Origin: Ganoderma boninense
Lineage: Eukaryota; Basidiomycota; Agaricomycetes; Polyporales; Polyporaceae
Length of the DNA: 64,000 nt
NCBI GenBank assembly: GCA_002900995.3
Contig: CM035306.1
Coordinates: 1,984,001-2,048,000, forward strand
Reading direction: 5' to 3'
Position numbers and translations under genes: made by a program. Below, in pieces: positions 35,213-46,795 of the stretch; positions within the stretch are counted from its first letter, which is position 1; the number at the start of each line of letters is the position of its first letter. The notes under the pieces are model-generated. The model saw only the letters and a list, made by a program, of their open reading frames with translations. It was not told the origin of the DNA and searched no databases.

Positions 35213-35446
35213 ATCAACTTTTCCGCGTCAAGGAAAGTCTATGGATAGCCTTCTGAAAGCGGCCCTTCCCATCAAAATTTCGGCGCAATGGAAAGGCTTC
35301 GGCAAAGCGCCAATCTAGAGCCCAGAAAGGTTCATGGGCCTTTTGTGCCCGAGGAAAGGCGCTTTGCCGAAGACTTTCCTCTCCTGTGAACTTTTACGGA
35401 AGTTTTCATCATTTCCACAGACTTTCCTGCCTGCGGAAAAGTTGAT
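35213..35446. repeat. Imperfect foldback (palindromic) repeat downstream of NYN copy 1
   Basis: Two arms fold back on each other. ATCAACTTTTCCGC at 35213-35226 pairs perfectly with 35433-35446; AGGAAAGTCT at 35231-35240 pairs with AGACTTTCCT at 35419-35428; and CTTCGGCAAAGCGCC at 35297-35311 pairs perfectly with 35358-35372. Weaker complementarity extends outward to about 35180 and 35475. It starts about 75 bp after the NYN stop. It resembles a foldback or MITE-like insertion or a large hairpin in the 3' region; no coding capacity. Confidence 0.7.
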
Positions 35447-36910
35447 ATCTTCGCAGTGTATCTGTGCGCCATCAGGGCGCAGCCTGTTATCCATGGAACC
35501 GCCGTCCTGTGAACGGCGTATTTTTGGCGGGGCATGTATAATACCTCGGATGGGAAGGGTCTTCGACGGTGTAACATAAATACCCATCAATGTATTGCCT
35601 GTAGCTTGAACGCGATGTATTTTGATTAGCCCGGGCTTCTTTGACGTCAGCGCTTTGCAGTGGCTTTGCTGCGGTGAGTGAGAGGCAGCGAAATGAACTT
35701 CTGACAAGTGTTTAATCGTCAGGATAGAAGCGCGGAGCTCGAGCTCGTGCAAGTGCTTACGTCTAAAGACTGGAGCATACTGTGCCTCAGGGTTGCAGTG
35801 ACGGCATTAATGATGAGCGTTTGATAGACAGGTGTCCAGGGTGTCCACCAAGGAAGGAGCGTGCTACGAAGCTGCGGTGTTGAGTGGCATTACAGTACTT
35901 AATATTGAGGGAGATGAAGGATGCACGCCCTGTTACGTCCAACAAGCGAGAGCGAGGGGTTTCACGGTGGAACGAACCCGAACCTTCGCCTCCCGTCCCT
36001 GTGCGATGAGCTATTTCCTTAGCTCGCCAAAGAGCGCTCTCCAGCGCCCATGCGGCTGGGGAAGCTCATGAGGGCGGCTTGTCTAGTTTTTTGCCGCGAA
36101 TGGAGCTCGAGTGGTTCAAGGGTCCTGGAAACTGGCGGCCGCTGTGGGAGTGGCGTCAGTGGCTCCGTGATTACCTTCTGAGAGTGGACGCTAACAGTGT
36201 GTAGATGGATCAGCGGCGTCGAATGCCGGCATATGTTGTGTCGAGCGGTGCTTTGCATGCGCCGGGGAGCCGGTGGGCTGGAGGGGGCGAAGGAGGAGGA
36301 GCGGGTGTCGGCGGAGAGAGCGGTGCTGATAAAACAGAAAAGGATGACAGATGCGATGTGTCGAGTCGGGGCGTGTGCTGGGAGGACAAATTGCGTGGAA
36401 GGAGATGCTGCGAATGTCGGGCTGTGATTCGAGCAGGGGGCGGGACGGGACTGGGGTTGGGAAGCGAGGCGGGGCGGGCGTCTGCGGTGTGGCACTGTCG
36501 AAACAACAGCGGCTTCCTAAACGGGACATGTACGCCAATGTATGGCTAGCGATTCGCTGCCCGCTCGGCCAGCTCCCTCTTGGCCCGACCAGCACTGACA
36601 ATTCGGAGCTGCAACGCGCGCATGGCGGCTGGTCCCCCCTGGTGCGACGCCAGCCGTCTACAGTCCATTCTCACACTCCTCCCCAGGCCCTTCGCCATGC
36701 CCATTCCGCGCACTCTCGTTCGTGTTTGCGGCCGGCGACCCAGGCTCCCAGTCCGCGACGGTCGCCGTGCGCTGCTCTGATACTTGTCCTGTCTTCGGAG
36801 ACTGACACGAGGAGCGTAATCTAGCACCATCTCATGCTTCTCGTCGCGCTGATCTCGGACCCCTCTCGTAATCCATAGATTACGCGCATCTAGGACATAT
36901 GCACAGGGCA
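35447..36910. other. Intergenic stretch with no recognisable gene
   Basis: About 1.4 kb between the foldback repeat and the SulP promoter. The part at 36200-36500 is GC-rich and open on several frames at once, with Gly/Arg- or Pro/Ser-rich translations, which is typical of compositional bias and not of a gene. Confidence 0.45.
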
Positions 36911-36918
36911 TTTATAAG
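36911..36918 (+). promoter_or_regulatory. TATA box of SulP transporter copy 1
   Basis: TTTATAAG, 66 bp before the start codon and followed by GTCGAC. The same pair of motifs (TTTATAAAAG then GTCGAC) precedes copy 2, so the core promoter was probably duplicated with the gene. Confidence 0.6.
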
Positions 36919-36976
36919 GCGGTGGGTCGACTCCGCCATGCTCGTCGTGTTTCCCAGTCCCCCCTCCCCCGCAGCC

Positions 36977-39843
36977 ATGCTCGCAGAACTCTCCAAGGCC
37001 TGCAAGCGTCTCGTCGGGGCGTCCGACGACGACGTTCCCGTCATCTCGCCACAGGACTGGGCTGGGAACATCGTTCGCGACCCCGTTCAGCAGGTCCGTT
37101 CGACGCTCTATGGCCCTCCCTGTTGCCGCACTTCTGACCTCCGTCGCAGGCAATCGCATACGTGACTAGCCTCTTCCCCATATTCAGCTGGATCACCCGC
37201 TACAGTGAGTCTGACGTCCCACTTAATTTGACTCCCCTCCCCTTGACCGCGCGCTCTCTGCTAGACCTTGGATGGTTCAGCGGCGATATCATAGCGGGGA
37301 TGACCGTCGGCATCGTGCTTGTCCCTCAGAGCATGTCATACGCGCAGGTCAGTTGATCCCCTCTGGCCCCCCTTGGCACCGTCGGCCCTAAACTAGTCCC
37401 CGTAGATCGCCACTCTTCCCGCTGAATATGGCCTGTACTCTTCTTTCGTTGGCGTCTTGGTCTACTGCGTAAGTTCACGGCATACCCCACACTGGGGTTT
37501 TTTGACATCGCCGCGCTGCTTTTGACCCGCGCTAACTCTACCACAGTTCTTCGCGACTTCGAAGGATGTCTCCATCGGTCCCGTGGCTGTCATGTCCCTC
37601 ACCGTCTCCCAGATCATCAAATACGTCAACGAGGCCCATCCCGATACATGGTCCGGTCCGCAGATCGCGACCACCGTTGCCTTTATTTGCGGTTTCATCG
37701 TCCTCGGCATTGGCCTTCTCCACCTCGGCTGGCTCGTCGAGTTCATCCCCGCGCCAGCGGTCAGCGGCTTTATGACGGGATCCGCGCTTAGCATCGTGTC
37801 GGGGCAGCTTCCTGGCCTTTTGGGGATCAGCGGCTTTGAGTGAGTCGTCTCCACCACGCGCTACCCTCATGCAATGAACCTTGACTGTCCTGCCCCCGCA
37901 GCACCCGAGCGGCGACTTACAAGGTGTTCATCAATACGCTCAAACATCTGCCCAAGACCAAGCTTGACGCTGCGTTCGGCATTACCGGTTTGGTATTCCT
38001 GTACATCATCCGTTGGGCATGCGTCCGGCTATCCCATCGCTACCCTTCTCGAGGTTAGCTCCGTGGATTCATAAGGATAATGGACTGTCGCTGATGCGGA
38101 TCTATTTTCACAGCTCGGTGGTTCTTCTTCTTCTCCGTCTTCCGTAACGCCTTCGTAATCGTCGTCCTCACAATTGCGTCATGGCTGTATTGCCGCAGGC
38201 ATGGTGGCAACGGTAAGTATCCCATCAAAATCCTCCAGAACGTTCCCCGTGGCTTCAAGCACATCGGCCAACCCCCGATCGACCCCGAGCTCGTCAAAGT
38301 TCTAGCTCCCCAGCTGCCGGTCGCAACCATCATCCTATTCCTGGAGCACATCGCAATTTCCAAGTGTACGTACTTCCAATCTGGAGATTGCTCGGTTCAG
38401 CAGTGCTGATACCCTTGCCATGAAGCGTTTGGCCGAGTGAATGGTTACAAAATTAACCCGAACCAGGAGCTTATCGCCATCGGTGTGACCAACACCATCG
38501 GCACGATCTTCGGTGCCTACCCCGCCACAGGGTCCTTCTCGCGTTCGGCCCTGCAGTCCAAGTCTGGCGCGCGTTCTCCCGCATCCGGTCTCTTCAGCGC
38601 CGTCGTCGTCATCGTCGCCCTGTACGGCCTCACGCCCGCCTTCTTCTGGATCCCCACCGCGGCGCTCTCCGCCGTCATCATTCACGCCGTTGCGGACCTC
38701 GTCGCGTCGCCGGAGCAGGTCTACTCCTTCTGGCGCGTCTCGCCCGTCGAGTTCGTCATTTGGTTCGCATCCGTGCTTGTGACCGTGTTCGCGACCATCG
38801 AGGACGGCATCTACACGTCGATCGCGGCCTCGCTCGCCCTGCTCCTCGTGCGCGTCGCGCGCCCGCGGGGCCACTTCCTGGGTCGCGTCACGCTGCACAA
38901 CACGAAGGAGTCGAGCTCGCGCGACGTGTACATCCCGATGCAGCCGAATAAGTTCCTCATGAACCCACAGGTGAAGGTGTACCCGCCGTCGCCTGGAGTC
39001 GTGGTGTACCGCTTTGAGGAGAGCTTCCTGTACCCGAACTCGTCCCTCGTGAACGACGCGATCGTGGACTACGTCAAGGAGAGCACAAGGCGCGGACAGG
39101 ACATGACTGGGATCAAGGCAGGAGACAGGCCGTGGAACGACCCGGGCAAGAACTCGGACATGGAGGCAAAGGAGAATGCAGCAAAACCGATCCTCCATGC
39201 CGTCGTCCTGGACTTTTCCGCAGTGTAAGTGTCCTTCCTGCGTCGGAATGTCCGCGCCTTCCCCGCATCGCGGGCTAACTCGACTCGGCAGTTCGCATAT
39301 AGACACCACCGGGGTGCAGGGCCTCATCGATACACGTGCCGAAGTCGAGAGATGGGCCGACTGTCCTATCGAGGTAGGTTCTTCGCGGGACGCCTCGGCT
39401 TGTAACATGTTCCTGACGTGACGTCCACAGTTCCATTTCGCGACCATCCTATCTCCCTGGATCCGCCGTGCACTGATCGCCGGGGGCTTCGGTATCCGAG
39501 GGAGCGCCTTGTCCACCCACTTCCACGAAGAGATCGCACCCGTCACGCGGTACCACGACCAGTATATCGCGGACCCCGAGCACTCCGAGCCCATCGACGT
39601 GGTGAGCAGGACGACAGACCCAGAAGCCGCCGTGAGCGTGGTGCCGATCAGTGCGCTCAGTGCGCGGTCCTCAAGCGAGCAGACGGTGCAGTCGCTGCCT
39701 AGCGAGTCTGCACTGATGATGTTGCCAGACACGCCGTTCTTCCACCTAGACTTGGCATCGGCTGTCAAGGCGGCCGAGAAGGGTTTGCCTCGCGCTGTGT
39801 CCATCATCGACGCTGGTTCGGTTAAGGGGCCCGGAGACGACTA
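36977..39843 (+). CDS. SulP/SLC26 sulfate permease with STAS domain, copy 1
   Basis: A multi-exon gene for a sulfate permease of the Sul1/Sul2 class. After a soluble N-terminus (VPVISPQDWAGNIV) comes the family signature SLFPIFSWITRY, then DIIAGMTVGIVLVPQSMSYAQ. Further membrane segments include VGPVAVMSLTVS-like GPVAVMSLTVSQIIKYV, TTVAFICGFIVLGIGLLHLG, FIPAPAVSGFMTGSALSI, the NQELIAIGVTNTIGTIFGAYP segment with GSFSRSAL, and FWIPTAALSAVIIHAVADLV. The C-terminal cytosolic STAS domain is split by an intron: VVLDFSAV joined to SHIDTTGVQGLIDTR. The protein probably imports sulfate with protons across the plasma membrane. The start at 36977 aligns with that of copy 2; an upstream in-frame Met at 36899 precedes the TATA box and is rejected. 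Tail-to-tail with copy 2, with TACO1 between them. Confidence 0.92.
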
Positions 39844-40019
39844 ATGCCAGAACGGAGCGTTAGAGCTCCATGTTGCCCTAGATACGTGTAAGTATACGAT
39901 CTATGTATGCCTTGTAACGATAATTGGGATAGACGGCCCGTCGCAGAGCTCTGGGCCGGTCAATGGATGACGGCGAACTGGTAGCACGACAGCATTGACT
40001 CACAGCTACATGAAGGGAT

Positions 40020-41215
40020 CTATGCATCGGCAGTTGTCCACACTCTAAGCGTGTCGTCGGCGTCTTCGATAGCCTGCACGAGCTTGTCGAGACCTTCACC
40101 GGTCTCGTCATCAAGGTCTTCTAGTGGCTCTATGGGCGCGTACACCAGCTCGCTACTCAGCAACTCACGAGCGATTCCTGGTGTACTGAGCGCAGAGGTG
40201 AGCTTGTGCAAGGATGGCTGTGGACATTTGAACTGTCACGGTTTACCATGTCAGCGACGATTAATGGTAGAGTTGAACAGGCGGGACGGACCTCGACATG
40301 ACGGCTTCCGTCGTCTTGGTCCTCTGTCTCGAAGTCTTCGGCATCGGCATCCAACGCGACTTCAACCAGCTTTTCCAGTCTTGCCTCGAGGTCGTCCCCA
40401 GCGTCCAGGGCAACATTGACACGGCCCTCACGCTTGAACAGGAACTTAACGTCGGCCATTCGACCACTGAAAAAGGTGAGCGGGTGATAGCGAAGTGGAC
40501 TGCAGCCACTGCGTACCCATTGTCTTTGAGGACATTATTCAACTCTTTAATGGTGCGGTTGGGATTATCTGACAGGCATTCTCTTCAAGGCTTCAGGATG
40601 GGAAGCTCGACGTGACCGTGATGAAAATGCTCACACCATGAGACCGACAGACCCTGGTCCCATCACCTCGAACGTGAGTTGCGTGTCGCCCTTGTCCTTG
40701 CCGCCGACAGCCTAGAATGCAGGCGTCGAGATTTGGCGAAAGTGAAAGTGGAAACGACGTACCTTCTTCAGAGCGTTTTCAATGTTGTCCTTGGGCACTC
40801 CTGCATCCTTAGCTCGCCGAAGGGCTGCTGCTAACGAGTTGTTCTGCTCGGGGTCTGGATTTCCGCCATCTGCACCAAGTTACGTGTCAACGGGCAGGTC
40901 CGTGTGAATGAAATGCATCGTACTTCGAACTGCGAGAACTATTTCCTGGAAACCTTGTTGGAACTTTGAAATGGCGTGCACGAAAGCAGAGATACGCACC
41001 CTATATGCTCGACTGTACAAGGCTCCCTTCTGAATATCACTGGCGCCCTTCTTTTGCTTGATTTTGGACCACTGAACGCTCCGCGTCAATAAACGATGTG
41101 ATCACTGAGCCGACGGCAGAAGGCAGACTTTGTTATGACCAGATAGACACTGCGGGGTTGAGTGGAGACTCCGGAGGTGCAGGGGCCGGACTCTGAGCAG
41201 CCGGAGAGGGAGCAT
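40020..41215 (-). CDS. TACO1: TACO1/YebC-family mitochondrial translational activator
   Basis: Several small exons. ATG 41215 opens an Arg/Leu-rich mitochondrial presequence (MLPLRLLRVRPLHLRSLHST), followed by the YebC signature SGHNK spliced to WSKIKQKKGASDIQKGALYSRAYR. Next come NSLAAALRRAKDAGVPKDNI, the KAVGGKDKGDTQLTFEV region, LSDNPNRTIKELNNVLKDNG, VKFLFKREGRVNVAL and an acidic block, ending with HKLTSALSTPGIARELLSSE and a TAG at 40020-40022. In mammals TACO1 binds mitochondrial mRNA and ribosomes and helps translation through polyproline stretches such as those in COX1; bacterial YebC does the same. The gene sits in the narrow gap between the two SulP paralogues and reads in the same direction as copy 2. 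Confidence 0.88.
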
Positions 41216-41529
41216 GAAGGCCGGTGACGGAGCATCCTCATCGGCGCTTCGTCCACCTGTTCCGTTGGCAACCCTAACCTCGCGCGATGGGTGGCTATGA
41301 CGTATTGCCCAAACGGGACTTCCTCTTTGCAACATGAGGCAGGCGAGGATTGAAAAGTTCGGTGACAGGCATTCATTATGCTTGTAGTAATACAGACAGT
41401 ACATGTATACTCTATATTACAATTTTAAGGTAGATTTCGAGATATAGAGCACGATTGCCAACTCCAGTTAGTCGGCTTCCCTCGTAAAGATCAATTAGAG
41501 ACAACAAAACGAAACTCCACACCCCACAT

Positions 41530-44322
41530 CTACCCCGAGGCCTCGGTCTTGGCATTGTCCGGCGACTTGATAAAGCTCGAGCGCTCCGACCTGTCAGCTC
41601 CCAGACCTGCCTCCGCGGCGCGAACAGCCGCGCTAAGGTCGAAGTGGAAGAAGGGAGTGTCCTCAGACACGATCGGCGACCCCTCCGCCTGCAGGCTCTC
41701 CTCGATGGCCTCGATGTCGGCAGCCTTTGAGGACTCATTGATCTGCGACCTGCCCCCGCGGTAAGGAACTACAGGCGCGATCTCGGTGGGTATGCCGGAC
41801 GAGGCAGAGCCGATGCCGAAACCACCCGCGATGAGCCCGCGGCGGATCCAGGGAGAGAGGACGGTGGCAAAGTGGAACTGCGACATTTTTCGTTAGTCTG
41901 CGACTCCTTCCGCGAATATGAAACTGGAACTCACTTCGACGTTCTTGTTTGCCCAGCGCTCGACCTCGGTTCTCGTGTCAATCAAAGACTGCACGCCGGT
42001 CGTATCGATGTGCGACCTATCCCCGAAACAACTGATCAGCGACCGTATCTTGACATGTGACACGCAAATCAGAGTTAAACTCACACTCCAGAGAAGTCGA
42101 GGACGATCGCATGGAGGGCCGGCTTAGCGAGATTCTCCGCGTTCTCGTCCTGACCAGGCTTCGGACCAGGGTCGTTCCACGGCCGGTCGCTCATCCGGAT
42201 TTGGCTCATGTCGATCCCCCTGCGCGTGTGCTTCTTGACGTAATCAACGAGGGCGTCGTTGAGCAGAGACGTGTTAGGGTAGAGGACGCTTTCCTCGAAG
42301 CGGTACACGATGACGCCGGGCGACGGGGGGACGACCTTAATGGGTGACAGGACACCGGAGCGTTCCTTGAGGGGAACGTACACCTCGCGAGTTTCGGACG
42401 GGTTCCGTTGCTCTGAGAGGGTGACCTTGCCGAGGAAGTAACCACGGGGGTGGGCAAGGCGGACGAGCAGCAATGCGAGGGACGCGCAGATGGAGGTGTA
42501 GATGCCGTTCTCGATTGAGGAGAAAACGGTAACCAGCACAGCGGCGGCCCAGATGAAGAACTCGAGCGGGGAGACGCGCCAGAAAGAGAACACCTGCTTT
42601 GGACTGGCGACCAAGTCCGCGACAGCATGGATGATGACCGCCGAGAGGGCAGCGTTCGGGATCCAGAAGAAAGCAGGAGTCAACCCGTACAGAGCGACGA
42701 TCACGACGACCGCAGTGAGGATACCTGCGGCAGGAGTACGGACACCGGACTTGGACTTGAGTGCGGAACGCGAGAACGAACCGGTAGCCGGGTAAGCACC
42801 GAACACCGTGCCGACAGTGTTTGTCACGCCGATGGCGATCAGTTCCTGGTTGGGGTTAATCTTGTATCCGTTCAACCGACCAAAGGCTGGAATGTCAAAT
42901 CAGTACGAATCATCGTGGGAGCGACAGGAGTTGACTTACACTTGGAGATGGCGATGTGTTCAAGGAGCAAAATGATAGTCGCCACCGGTATCTCGCCTGC
43001 AATCGCCGACACGAGGTCCTTGTCGATGACTGGCGGGCCTACGTGCTGGAAACCCCGAGGGACGGTCTGCAAAATCCTGATGGGATATTTTCCTGACTTG
43101 CTCTTGTGGTGCCGGCAGTACAGCCAGGATGCGATCGTCAGGATGACGATCACAAATGCGTTCCTGAAAACGGAGATGAAGAAGAACAAGCGCTCTGAGA
43201 GACAACGTGTCAGAAGATAAATATGCAAGACGATTGAGGTCTACGTACTCCTGCGAGGGTAGCGTGCTCCAAGGTAGTCGCACCCGAACCGAATGAGGTA
43301 CAACGAGACAAGACCCGTGATGCCAAACGCTGCGTCCAGTTTCGTGGCAGGCAAGAATTTAAAGCAGTTGATGATAACTTTGTAGGTCGAGTCACGAGTG
43401 CTGACGACAGATGTGAACATCGCTTCCGTGTAGAGAAAGCGTAGAACATACTTGAATCCAGTCTCCCCGAGAAGTCCAGGGACTTGCCCAGCGACAATGT
43501 TGATTGCGGACCCGGTCATGAAACCACTGACGGCGGGAGAGGGGATGAACTCAACAAGCCAGCCTAGGCGCAAAATACCGATGCCCAACACGATGAAGCC
43601 GCATATGAAGGCCACCGTAGTGGCGATCTGTGGGCCTGACCAGACGCCCGGATGATGCTCGTTGACCGAGGCAATTATGTGGGAGACCGTGAGGGACATT
43701 ACGGCAACGGGACCGATTGACACATCTTTTGAGGTGGCGAACAACTAAAAACCAAAAAGGGTGTGTTTAACGCCGTACTCTGGGCGAGCTAACCATTGCA
43801 GCAAGGAGGACTTACGCAATAAATCAGCACGCCCACGAAGGCGGAGTAGAGACCGTATTGTGTGGGAAGGGTTGCAATCTGCATAGAGTGCCGGTGAATC
43901 ACTGAGCCTCCCATAGACCTAGCGGTAGAAAGCAAACGTACCTGGGCGTATGACATGCTCTGGGGAACGACGACAATACCAACGGTGAGGCCGGCGATGA
44001 CGTCGCCGTAAAGCCATCCAAAGTCTGGACACCCTATTAGGACCAACGTTCACCCATGAGAGACTGATAGGAGACTCACTGTATCGGGTGATCCAACCGA
44101 AAATGGGGAATAGCGACTGCACATATCGCAGAGCCTAGACGCGCAATCAAGGTCAGACGACGCGCAGCAAAGTAAACGACATGGACAAACATCACGGGCT
44201 GGGTTTTGAGTGAGGTTGCGTGTCCAGTCCTTGACAGTGACGACGGGCACAGGGTGCTCGGATTGGCCGATGATGCGCTTTCCGAAGCTCTTGGCCTTCG
44301 CGAACGCCGACGGGGAGGTCAT
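41530..44322 (-). CDS. SulP/SLC26 sulfate permease with STAS domain, copy 2
   Basis: Paralogue of copy 1 on the opposite strand. It has the same order: VPVVTVKDWTRNL, SLFPIFGWITRY, DVIAGLTVGIVVVPQSMSYAQ, GPVAVMSLTVSHIIASVNEH, FIPSPAVSGFMTGSAINIV, NGYKINPNQELIAIGVTN, GSFSRSALKSKSG, FWIPNAALSAVIIHAVADLV, and a STAS domain (IVLDFSGV joined to SHIDTTGVQSLIDTR). The membrane core is nearly the same as copy 1, while the N-terminus, the loop before STAS and the C-terminal tail differ, as expected for an old duplication kept by selection. The C-terminus holds acidic stretches (SKAADIEAIEESLQAEGSP) and an FFHFDLSAAVRAAE motif also present in copy 1 as FFHLDLASAVKAAE. The start at 44320-44322 matches copy 1 by position. 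Confidence 0.92.
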
Positions 44323-44383
44323 GGTGGAGGAGGGGGAGCGAGAGTCGTGGGGGACTGCTGGGTATTGGCGTTCGTGTGTCGAC

Positions 44384-44394
44384 TTTTATAAACC
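44384..44394 (-). promoter_or_regulatory. TATA box of SulP transporter copy 2
   Basis: On the minus strand the sequence reads TTTATAAAAG followed at once by GTCGAC, about 70 bp before the start codon. It matches the arrangement upstream of copy 1. Confidence 0.6.
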
Positions 44395-46795
44395 TGGACT
44401 GGGGCAAAGAGTGGCTGCCCTGGCCCGACGGAGGATGATCCAGGAACGGACTGGGAGCGGCGAGAGAATGTCGCAAGCCCCCTGACAGATGGCAGAACTC
44501 TGTCTCTAGAGCTAGTCAGAGTCGCCCCGAGATACGGTATGCTGCGTCGCGTATCGCAAGAGAGGTGTGTCGAGGGTCGAACGCGTCGAAGGCTTCGCGA
44601 GGACTCGTCGCGGCCTGCTGAAGTTGTTCACTGCGGTGGAAGAAGAAAAAGAGCGTGCATCAGCTCGGATGTGCAGGGTGAAGAAACGGCAAGAGAGCTA
44701 CGCAACCTGTTCGCAATCGCATTATTCATATTCCACAGGGCGGTAGGGGTCGCGGAGAGTGCAAGCGTTGTCGCTCAAAAGCACGTCATTCGCAATCCTT
44801 CTGGCGCAAAACCACGTGACTTTCCTTTTCCGTCAAGCTCATGCTGCACAGCTCCTCCAGCTAGCCGCGCCCACGGCCCAACAGCAACAATCTGCCAAAC
44901 GATCACCGGCCCTCAAATCGGAACAAGGTATCAACCTTTTGGGCCTCGGTGACTCTGTGACATCATTTCCCCGCTGCACGCGCCGTGAGGAAGGGGCCCA
45001 ACAACTATTCTTCGTGCTAACAAGGAGCTGGTCTGCAGGGTGCTAAGTCGATTCCTCGCACCACGCTCGTGTCACAGACCCTGACTATGGCGTTTAGGAC
45101 CTGTCAAACTGGAAGAGACTAGGAGCTAACCACCAATGGTCCAGCCCTGCCGCATAACGCACATCTGTTATGTACCGTCGCAGAACCAGTTACTGCTTCC
45201 ATCTCCTCCTCTGCGTCGATCATATACGTCTATTCATTCATATCCGTCTCATTAACGGTTAGCTAGCATTAACGTTGAAGTGAAATCGATGCTGTTCGGA
45301 ACCGGGGCCGAGGTACGTACGAAAGGCTGGCTCGTGGGACGGAGGATGCAGGGCCGTGAAAGCATGTAATTCATTGGTATCCTTCTGTTTCATGGTGCTG
45401 ACCCTGCATGTCTGTGTCGGGTGGCTAACTGGGCGGTCCAATGTGGACTTCTAACGCGATGACGACGAAGACGTATGAGAAGAGGGATCACCACACGGGT
45501 ACACGTATCTTCAGAAGCGAGCGGAAGCCTGAGTACGTACAAGTCCTTCCCGAGGAAACCGATAGCAATGACCGCCCGCACCGAGGATCTACCACCGAGC
45601 TGATCCTCATTAACACATTCTCGTCAGTTTCCATGCGACAAGGAGAGGTGTTCAGTAGCATTGGTACTGATACGTGCACATTCAGGGCACCTAACTGCAG
45701 TCGCAAGGCAAGACAGTGTGGACGGCGACTTGCATGAAGACCAGGGTCGCGCTGTTGGAGAAAACACGCTGATCCATGGACGGGCCTGGCCCAACTGCCA
45801 TGGTTGGATTACATGAAACTTGGAAACAAGGATACTTTTTGGACACCTGGCTTCTGCTCAAGACCCCGTCCGCCAAGCAATGACCACAACTATGAAGTAC
45901 GGGAACGTTGCCTCTGTATTGGGCGGAGGTTGAACGTGCATTTGACGAGTCTATGTCCTGAGAGCGCAATTAACGTCAGTCGAACCGAGCTCGGCCGCGG
46001 CGACTAGGTGCCTCTGCATGACAAAGACCCGCCATTTGGGCAATACTGGTTAGGATGGAACGGCAGAAAAACGCACCAAGTCGTATGAGGAAAAGGCAGC
46101 CGAGCAAGCTGGCTACTTACCTGTGCCGGGCGACAAGGTCCCGGACAGTGGTAATTCGGAATTGCTCTGGCAGTTGTTGCGGAAGGATCGGAGCCTGCTG
46201 GGACTTGGCTGGAACGCGACGATGCTATAGGTAGCACATCTCGCGGCCATGTTCATGAGGCTGCACGGCGGCTGTAACCGCGGACGCTGCGGGACACCCG
46301 GCGGCAGGAGGATTTAGTCGCTGCGTAATGAGCGTGTCTGGTGGGAGGCCTTCTGCCTTCACGCTGGGTTCGTTCTGCTTCGCTTCCCGGATTCTGGAGG
46401 GTGCTCGAGGTGAAGCCGCGAAGAGGTAAAGGTTAAAAGAGGCAACCTAGGGTGAGCTCGCAGCACGGCGATACCACGGACGCAGCACAGCGGAGAGGAT
46501 GCGGGGTGCGTGGTCGGGGGGGACGACAAGGGAGTGTGGGACGAGGGGCAGCGAGGATTGGGCGAGCGCTTGTGGGCGGGTGGGCGGACCGGGGAGGGCC
46601 ACGTGGGAGAGGTGCAGAGAGAAACGCCGACGAGCGAGTGACGAAGACGGAGGTTGTTTCTGTTTCGCCTGGGACACGCCGCCTGTACATTTCCTTTTCG
46701 CCACCCGCCGTTCATCTCATCTCTAGACTCAGCGCGCAGTGCGCCTGCGTAACGATCACGACTACGACTCCCATACCATAGCATACGACCCTCTT
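44395..46795. other. Gene-poor interval between SulP copy 2 and STRAP
   Basis: About 2.4 kb between two divergent genes. Open frames are short, lack domains and show no consistent codon use. A gene with no familiar domain or a non-coding transcript cannot be excluded. The last 400 bp (46400-46780) are GC-rich and probably the STRAP promoter. Confidence 0.45.

Noticed and set aside
36190..36820. Overlapping long frames on both strands upstream of SulP copy 1.
   Set aside because: Several frames are open at once in a GC-rich region, with Gly/Arg- or Pro/Ser-rich products. No start context, intron or domain supports any of them.
38335..39807. A 490-codon open frame on the minus strand, antisense to SulP copy 1.
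   Set aside because: It overlaps exons that encode a complete, recognisable transporter. The translation is Arg/Asp/His-rich without domains, as expected for the mirror of GC-rich codons.
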